Of a DNA stretch of 64,000 nucleotides, positions 58,180-64,000 are shown one piece after another. A program made the position numbers and the translations under genes. The stretch is taken from the NCBI GenBank assembly GCA_039000515.1, contig JBCFYV010002369.1:1-64000 (forward strand), written 5' to 3'. This DNA comes from Timema cristinae. Its lineage: Eukaryota > Arthropoda > Insecta > Phasmatodea > Timematidae. The notes under the pieces were generated by a model. That model was not told the DNA's origin. It saw only the letters and a list, made by a program, of their open reading frames with translations, and made no database searches. Positions within the stretch are counted from its first letter, which is position 1; every line of letters starts with the position of its first letter.

Positions 58180-58430
58180 GGCTTAATCTGATTGGGTAGG
58201 GATGAGGAAGGTACCTTAGCTAAGAGTAAGTGAACCCGCATTTGCTTGGAGTAGAGATGGGAAAAACAGAGGGTTAAATCACTTGTGAAAAACCGTTAAA
58301 GGTATATATACGTATATATACAATTAACGGGAAAACCATCTTCAGTTCACTAAGATGAGATTGGAACCTCGACCTCCCCATCAAGGGCGATCAAACCAAC
58401 GGCAAGCAACGGCTGTGGTTAACTAGGATT
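58180..58430 (-). repeat. tRNA-derived SINE, reverse copy
   Basis: Reading on the minus strand: TTGATGGGGAGGTCGAGGTT (B box), a microsatellite-like TATATATACG stretch inside the body, TTTCCCATCTCTACTCCAAG, and a tail with CTTCCTCATCCCTACCC. It is the same family as 54719 with an insertion. Confidence 0.6.
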
Positions 58431-59037
58431 TGTAAACTAATATTTTCTTTGTCTTGACACCTCGGAGTTAAAATATTGTGATCATCAAAAATTCTAAATC
58501 GAGATTTTGATAAATATTGACGTTTCATAACCCCCTGAAACCAAAAGTTGTTTCCCCAATTCCATCTGTCTGACTGTTTGTAGCTTGGCTTGTGCTAGAA
58601 CCGAAACCATTTTACCGTTTGGGCTAAAACTTTGTATCTAGGGTTTAATAAGGTCTCCACCCCCTCCCCTCACAGAGGGTTTTTTGGGATTAGATATCTA
58701 ACCCTAAAATTAAGGCTAGTTTTTTGAAAGGTAAAAAGAGAATAAATCTATTTTCTCGAAATTCACTCTGATGATTTTGAATAAATTTGATATATAAACA
58801 CTATTTGTCATTATAAACAAAATGAACATTTTCATTTTCTCATTAACATGACTTGAAGGGTACTTTATATAAGGGATATTTTACAATTTTAATCATGTCT
58901 CCGCAACTATCTGAGACTCGTAATAACTTATCATTTTAAAGTTGTAGGGGTATTAAAGGTAAAAATATTTTTTTAGCAATATATTTTTATAAAACCAACA
59001 GGTTTTGAGCTATAAATAAATATATATACTTTTTGAT
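58431..59037. other. Clean AT-rich sequence with a low-order repeat fragment
   Basis: Contains TCCATCTGTCTGACTGTTTG then GCTAAAACTTTGTATC (58561-58640), of a type often seen as dispersed arthropod repeats. No gene. Confidence 0.4.
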
Positions 59038-59439
59038 CAGGGGTGTAGTGGAGCAGGAACGCGGGGAAACGCCGTTCTGTCACTGCTTTTAATGAACCAA
59101 TATTCAATTATTATTTTAGTAAAGTTTTATGCTTTGCAATTCCAAGTTAACTAATTGAGTTTATATCAATATTATGTTAAAACTTTTTCATACTTTTAAT
59201 CAATACATTCTGATGATATTTACAGTGCTCTATGAGAATTCCTGGAATTTTAGGGGAAATGTGATAAGTAAGTTTCTGCCTTAGTAATCATTAAAAGAAG
59301 CTCCAAATAGCTTCTAGAGGCACTTATGTTTGTGCAATTCTTTCGCCTACGGTGGTTGGGGATCCCTAAACCCCACTTCACCTTTGGGGATGTTATGACC
59401 TTGCGTTCCGGCAATGCTAAATTTACGACTAAACCACTG
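59038..59439. mobile_element. Possible hAT-like MITE, ~400 bp
   Basis: The left end CAGGGGTGTAGTGGAGCAGG followed by AACGCGG is an inverted match to the right end, which reads CAGTGGTTTAGTCGTAAATT ... GGAACGCAAGG when reversed. CAG(G/T)GGT starts are usual for hAT elements. Flanking octamers TTTTTGAT and TTTTAATA match poorly. Inside are AT-rich sequence and no ORF. Confidence 0.45.
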
Positions 59440-59556
59440 TTTTAATACACGTTTTTGAAAATGAATTTGATTTCTTTTTGCTCTTTTGTTGACAAAGCCG
59501 TTTCTATTTTCTTATTTTTTCTATAACAGTGTTCTTAGTTCCTAATGCCATAGAGT

Positions 59557-60394
59557 CAGGGGCGGCCCGAGGTCAATTTTGCGGCTGGAGTAGTATTACT
59601 TTCTCTACGATAACCGGTGGATAATATATTCAATTCACCATAGGAGTGTAGGTAACTAACATCTAGCAAAAGATAGCAGATCAAAATCTCATGTACCCAT
59701 TTGCCAAACCATATGGACCTGCAATGAACATAATATGTTTATTGATTTATTATCACTTTTGATAATCAAAACTTTCACAAAAACAATTTTATCTTTAATT
59801 TGGTTATTCTTTTGGCAATTCTTTAAATCTTCTGCTAGCTGCCAGCTACCACATTTCTCATGGCGATTGTACTCTAGGAAAATATAAAAATAATCCCCAA
59901 ACCTAACAAATCCAAACGTAACCTAGCCTGGGCATAACTTTTTAAGAGTGACACTAGGTTCTATTTTACTCCCCATAAAATTATACTAATATGTAAAATG
60001 TCATGTTAGTATAAAATATTGAACTTTTGTTAAGCTTAGCAACTCTTCAAATCACGGCCAGGTCACGTTAGGTTTGGAGGTTTGAAGACTATTTTCATAT
60101 CACGCCCAGGCTACGTTAGGTTTGTAGTTAAATGTTTGGGGACTATTCTCATTTCACGTCCAAGCTACGTTAGGTTTGAAGTTGTTATGTTTGGGGATTA
60201 TTTTAATTTCACACCCAGGTTACGTTAGGTTTGAAGTTGTTAGTTTGGGGACTGTTTCATTTCACGCCTAGTACTTAGTTTGAAGTTGTTATTTTGGGTT
60301 ATTCATATCCCGCACATGCTACGTTAGGTCATCTCTAGCTCTGTTTAGTGCCTTGGGCAGCCGGCCGGTTCACACGGCCCTTAGGCCATCCCTG
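59557..60394. mobile_element. Non-autonomous hAT-type element, 838 bp, with target duplication
   Basis: Starts CAGGGGCGGCCCGAGG; the right end reversed starts CAGGGATGGCCTAAGGGCC, giving imperfect terminal inverted repeats of hAT type (CAGGG). It is flanked by CATAGAGT (59549-59556) and CATAGAGC (60395-60402), an 8-bp target duplication matching at 7 of 8. It has no transposase. It contains a tandem array (60050-60330) and an inverted single copy of the array unit near 59895-59935. Confidence 0.75.
60050..60330 (+). repeat. ~57-bp tandem repeats inside the hAT-type element
   Basis: About five units carry CA(C/T)G(C/T)TACGTTAGGTTTG followed by AAGTTGTTATGTTTGGGGA and CTATT(C/T)TCATTTCACG. They begin near 60056, 60109, 60167, 60221 and 60310 (the fourth-to-fifth interval is degraded). 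A reversed copy (CCAAACCTAACAAATCC ... AACCTAGCCTGGGC) lies at ~59897-59933. Confidence 0.75.
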
Positions 60395-60402
60395 CATAGA
60401 GC

Positions 60403-61660
60403 AAGTAAAAGTGTATATTATTTCATTTTTTATTTTTGGCTTAGTGTTTATACAACAATGTATATACCTATTAATTCATTTCACAAATCTTAACGAGGTT
60501 TTAGTAAATGTCTAATTCAAGATAAAAGCGAGAGAAAGTTTGTGTGGTGCACCGTACCATTTATTTTTTTATTACTAAAATATAAAATTGTCATTACCTC
60601 TATGTGAGTAGGTTTGTGGACCTATAATTTCTAAAATGCTTCTATTTGTTTTATTATTACTATTATTACTTATGGGAGTTTACTGATGTATCGACATAAC
60701 TAGAGGTCATGTAACCTCATTAAAATTATTCTACTCAAAAACTAAAATTAGTGAATATTTTCAGAGGACAAAAATATTAGCTTTAACACGCATGACCACC
60801 CTCCCCTTAAGTAAACTTCTGGATGTGCCACTGAATTTTAATATTTTCAAAATTAATGCTGCTATAAATAGGAGAAGGTTTTTCGTCTACAAAACACGAA
60901 TAAAATTATTTAAAGAAATCATTTCCACCTCTTCTTACAAAACCATTGTTCTACAAATAGACTCTATCTTGATTGCTTTCATTTAAAAAAAGTAATGCAA
61001 TGATAACAAACATTTACATAACGTGGAAATTAAGTGAACGTTAAGTTAATTATATTCATAGTGATGTAGTAAGGAGAAATATCAATACAAATTAATTATC
61101 CAAGGAACACCCAACACCAGTACAAAAGATTAATTCTAAATGAATATATATAATTGAAATGAAATAAAAGGAATAAATGAAGATAGAATTTTAACTAGCA
61201 AAAGACAACTGAGATTATCATAGTTAAATGAATGTATAGCACAATCTGATAAATATAATACATCATTTAAAAGAAAATTATGAATATAATAATGTTAAAT
61301 CATTATGAAAAACCCTAACCTTGAATTTCATTAAATTGTAACCTCAAGTAAAATAGAACAAGATATATGATAGGTTAAAATACAAAAAACATTAAAATTA
61401 TCATGCTTAAAGGTTATATGTCAGAAAGTAAACATTATTAAGTAAGATAATTATTAAGTAAACCAGTTAAATTAAGCTAGATTATGACATATCCAGAGTT
61501 GTCAAGAATAAGAATTAAATTACAATATGGTAGTAACAGGGAAATTAAGTTAAGAGTTGAAAAATATAAGCGAGAGACAAAATTTCAAGTGAGGCCTAGA
61601 ACAGTCTATTTATGTATAATATGAAAATTGATAGAAAAAATTGATTAAACATAAGTGTTC
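60403..61660. other. Clean AT-rich sequence, one possible hAT terminus
   Basis: No gene. CTGGATGTGCCACTG at 60820-60834 is, on the minus strand, the CAGTGGC...ATCCAG start common at hAT ends, but no partner end was found. 61080-61650 is A-rich without motif. The 64-codon frame at 60792-60986 is not convincing. Confidence 0.4.
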
Positions 61661-61714
61661 CTTAGCTGGTTTTAATTCCTCTCCTTAAGCCTTGGATGCC
61701 AGAGGGCCGGTAGA

Positions 61715-61760
61715 CTGACTACATGTTTCGACGTACAAACGTCATCATCAGGTCTGATGG
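61715..61760 (-). ncRNA. Hammerhead-ribozyme-like core in the Penelope terminal region
   Basis: On the minus strand CTGATGA (61745-61751) and GAAAC (61725-61729) flank GACGT..ACGTC, a 5-bp hairpin serving as stem II, with one extra U before it. Penelope elements are known to carry minimal hammerhead motifs in their terminal repeats. A GTC follows ~8 bases after GAAAC and AGAC precedes CTGATGA, so stems III and I could form but imperfectly. Self-cleavage is unproven. Confidence 0.5.
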
Positions 61761-62251
61761 AAAACCAATGAAATATTAGAATATAAGACGAGAAAATAAG
61801 AATAAAGAACATAGGTGAGATGGAAGAATTACTCAATAAATCAAAAGGAAGATGAAGTTAACCTAACAGACATGATAAGAAATTATAAAGGGGAGAGAAT
61901 ATAAATTATTATAATATGTAGATAACCACTAAACTGTCAAGCTTACCTTTAAATAAGGGTTAGATGTTGTCCCTGTAACTCCAAGAGTGTAATAATTTGA
62001 ATAATAATATCACATAAAATTATGACTTGCAAAGAATATCGAGATATACGAGTAACATGAGAAATAGAAATAAAAATAAAGTACTTGATTACATGTGAAG
62101 GTAGCTATATTGAAGGTTCAAAATAGATAGACAGAAAAAGGTACAGAAGAGAGAGAGAAAAATGAAAAAAGGTTCTAATCTTCTCGACCTGGCCCGGTCA
62201 GGTCTCAGTTACGATGGTAGGAGGGCAGTAGATAAATAAGAAGGAAAAAGG

Positions 62252-62713
62252 TTAGGAGTGAATAGATGGTAGAAGATATTTGATTGTATTAATTAAGGTT
62301 TGGTTTTCAAATTTTGTCTGTTCGTTGAGGATAATGTTATGATGAAAACTTGCATTATAGATATGGAGAGTTTCGGCAATGTTCATTTTGTGACCTTTGG
62401 TAGAGGATAAAAGGAGTTTCATACATTGATCGATAGGGGTGGGTTGATGGCCTGAAACTTTTAAATGTTCTGCAAATTTTGATTTAGTCCTGTTATATTT
62501 GAAATCACTCAAGTGCTCAAAATACCGTTTGGAAAGTGCCTTTCCAGTCTTTCCAATGTAGGCAGCGTTACAGTCACAAGTTAATTTGTAAATGCCACTT
62601 TTATTATAAGTATTGGAAGTATTAAGGTTGGAATTAGATAAGTGTTTTTTAACAGTATTATTGGTTTCAAAGGCAATCTTGATATGATGTTTCTGGAGTA
62701 TCCTGGAGATCAA
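62252..62713 (-). pseudogene. GIY-YIG endonuclease domain of a Penelope-like element
   Basis: Nicks target DNA for retrotransposition. The reading contains GIYKLTCDC at residues 40-48, YIGKTG at 52-57, and RYFEH with the candidate catalytic Arg at 63. Next come KFAEHLKVSGHQ, matching the Penelope-type His pair after a CxC, and NIAETLHIY with the catalytic Glu. The domain is intact over ~150 residues, but the N-terminal reverse transcriptase is absent. The frame opens in the middle of the protein (the first triplet is TTG, not a true start) and remains open to ~62745. Confidence 0.82.
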
Positions 62714-62745
62714 CGTTAAGTTGATTTTTATCTGGACATTATTCT

Positions 62746-63109
62746 AATTTATAAATATTGAGAAGATAAATTATAATAAATGGGGAGAGGATGTGGGGAA
62801 TAAGACGTTGGAAGTACGGATCTCGGCAAAGTGCGAAAGCAGTGGTTTTAAAAATATGATTTACCAATATAGTGTTCCCGTCACCTCTACAAACTAATTC
62901 GGTTGCATGTCCTATAAAATAATAGCCTACCAATAGCTAAGCCTCGGTTTGGATCGTTAATTACCTACTGTTGGAATTACTTTCTAAAAATAAAACTTGC
63001 TCGTCAGAACATTTAATTTAAAATAAGCGAACAATTTTACCTATGGCAGCCTCTGCATCCACACATAACATTCACTATTTTCCCCCCACATAATATTATC
63101 CTCCTGGTC
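62746..63109. other. Clean AT-rich sequence, no gene
   Basis: No supported feature; a 64-codon minus frame (62739-62933) lacks any motif. Confidence 0.45.
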
Positions 63110-63290
63110 TATGTGCATTTTAACTGCATCATTAATATTGGTTGAGGAAGGTAAAAATGTATATTAAATATACATGAATTTGTATGGAAGGAGATTGTAA
63201 AACTATTAAGGATATTACACAAAACACTCAGCCAGGGTTTGAACCCTAACTACTCTATCACAGGTAGACAAACTACTCTTAGAGAGCCCC
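63110..63290 (-). repeat. tRNA-derived SINE, reverse copy, diverged
   Basis: Minus strand: TCTACCTGTGATAGAGTAGT, TAGGGTTCAAACCCTGGC (B box), TTTTACAATCTCCTTCCATA and CTTCCTCAACC. Order as in the 54719 copy; more diverged. Confidence 0.55.
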
Positions 63291-63339
63291 ACATATATTC
63301 AGATGTGAGTCAAAAAAGTCATAAATATAGATATAACCC

Positions 63340-63520
63340 ACGCTGATAAGCACACAGTCTAAATTCTAAGCTCATTTAGTCTGGTTTATAGGGAAAAGAG
63401 ACCGGGTTTTGAATACCAGTCCGGATATATTGAAGATATTTTATCCCCTCCATTTAAAATTTAGTTTCCTGATTCCCAACACCTTCGCGTTTGTTACTAA
63501 TGTATACATTTTAACCGAAT
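63340..63520 (+). repeat. tRNA-derived SINE, forward copy, diverged
   Basis: CTCATTTAGTCTGGTTTATA then GACCGGGTTTTGAATACCAG (B box), TTTTATCCCCTCCATTTAAA, and a tail with CCTGATTCCCAACACCTTCG and ATGTATACATTTTAACCGAA that aligns with the 3' end of the 54719 copy. Confidence 0.55.
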
Positions 63521-63529
63521 CAGATAGCG

Positions 63530-64000
63530 AGATGTAAAGAAAAAGGAAAAGATTGAGACTTATCACGTGGAGCTGACGGATTACCCGTAAGTCCCCGCGT
63601 CTCGCTGTCAGCGATCTTGCTGCACTGTGTATCTCCCCTCTCCCAACCCCCTCCCAGACCAGTCCATCGCTGACAGGATGACCGAGTAGCTAGCTGACTC
63701 TTGTGTTGAACGCTTTACTACCGACCGTCGCTATTAATTGCCCGGCTGACAAACACAATGCGGGGAGTTGCCCAGCGAAAATTAACCAGACTCTTTCCAT
63801 CTCTCTCTTCTTCTCTCTCTTAGCCCCGTGGCCAACAACTGGAATCACCATCACCAACTCTCCACCACCCTGATTCCACCCCAGGAACACCAAACGTCTT
63901 GCGGTCTTGTGATAATTCAATCACTCAACTTTAACCGCCCACGTGGCTTTGTTCAAGGAGTTTTCCGCTAGTCTTGGCTAGACTTCTTTACTCCATACAC
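63530..64000 (+). other. GC-richer block at right edge, possible host regulatory/exonic sequence
   Basis: GC content rises sharply compared with the preceding 10 kb. It contains two CACGTGG E-box-like sites (63565-63571 and ~63940), clustered CpGs, and a pyrimidine tract at 63788-63820 ending TTAG at 63820-63823, followed by non-repetitive GC-richer sequence; this resembles a 3' splice site. A 76-codon minus frame (63690-63920) lacks any motif. It could equally be part of a retrotransposon LTR that runs off the window. Confidence 0.3.

Larger units (their letters stand above)
61680..62745 (-). mobile_element. 5'-truncated Penelope-like retroelement
   Basis: On the minus strand a GIY-YIG endonuclease ORF (62252-62745) is followed, ~500 bases downstream, by a segment with the conserved Penelope terminal-region motif (GTTTCGACG...CGTCATCATCAGG on the + strand). 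That is the expected ORF-then-pLTR order. The reverse transcriptase domain is missing: an in-frame stop lies at ~62747-62749 and unrelated AT-rich sequence follows. Low base error here means the truncation is real. Confidence 0.72.

Noticed and set aside
60050..60330. ACGTTAGGTTT units as a telomere-like array
   Set aside because: The period is ~57 bp, not 5 bp TTAGG, and the array is enclosed in a hAT-type element with a target duplication.
60820..60834. CTGGATGTGCCACTG as one end of a further hAT element
   Set aside because: It resembles hAT ends on the minus strand, but no partner end or target duplication was found.

Overview
The window looks like nuclear DNA of an arthropod, probably an insect. 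The grounds are AT-rich non-coding sequence, several copies of a tRNA-derived SINE, two non-LTR retrotransposon tails, a Penelope-like element with a GIY-YIG endonuclease, several hAT-type elements and ACGTTAGGTTT-type repeats. No intact host gene is recognisable.

Sequence quality differs sharply along the window. Positions 1-~16600 and ~17470-~51850 are full of expanded homopolymers and small indels, like unpolished long-read sequence. Positions ~16600-17465 and ~51850-64000 read cleanly. Every gene in the distorted parts is therefore broken into frames, and apparent frameshifts there cannot be taken as biological.

The main object is a near-complete Maverick/Polinton element at about 437-17024 (16.6 kb). 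It has ~1.2 kb terminal inverted repeats (437-~1650 and ~15790-17024). Each TIR holds a ~566-bp duplicated module made of a CCAAT/TATA-like promoter motif and ~75-bp subrepeats. All genes I can identify lie on the + strand: protein-primed family B DNA polymerase (to 7624), packaging-type ATPase (~8386-9010), a small basic/hydrophobic protein (to 9407), an unidentified ORF region (9412-10010), a retroviral-type DDE integrase (~10080-11206), a virion-type protein with a basic tail (11228-12344), and a capsid-family protein (~12420-13827). An unidentified coding-like stretch follows (13850-15640). Replication, integration, packaging and capsid modules together make this a virus-like (adintovirus/Polinton) element. 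I could not find its cysteine protease.

The ~17.5-51.8 kb stretch is mostly AT-rich distorted DNA. It holds SINE copies, a ~50-bp satellite (28975-29960), a possible Tc1/mariner transposase relic (~37 kb) and a hAT-family transposase gene with a degenerate BED-type N-terminus (42666-44629).

The clean right end (51.85-64 kb) is a mosaic of transposon debris. It contains a hAT-like MITE (52198-52545), a SINE pair (54.4-54.9 kb), two LINE 3' ends (55.0-55.6 and 56.7-57.2 kb), and an 838-bp hAT-type non-autonomous element with a 7/8-matching target duplication and internal tandem repeats (59557-60394). It also has a 5'-truncated Penelope element with a hammerhead-ribozyme-like core (61.7-62.7 kb), more SINEs, and a GC-richer block at the right edge that may approach a host gene.
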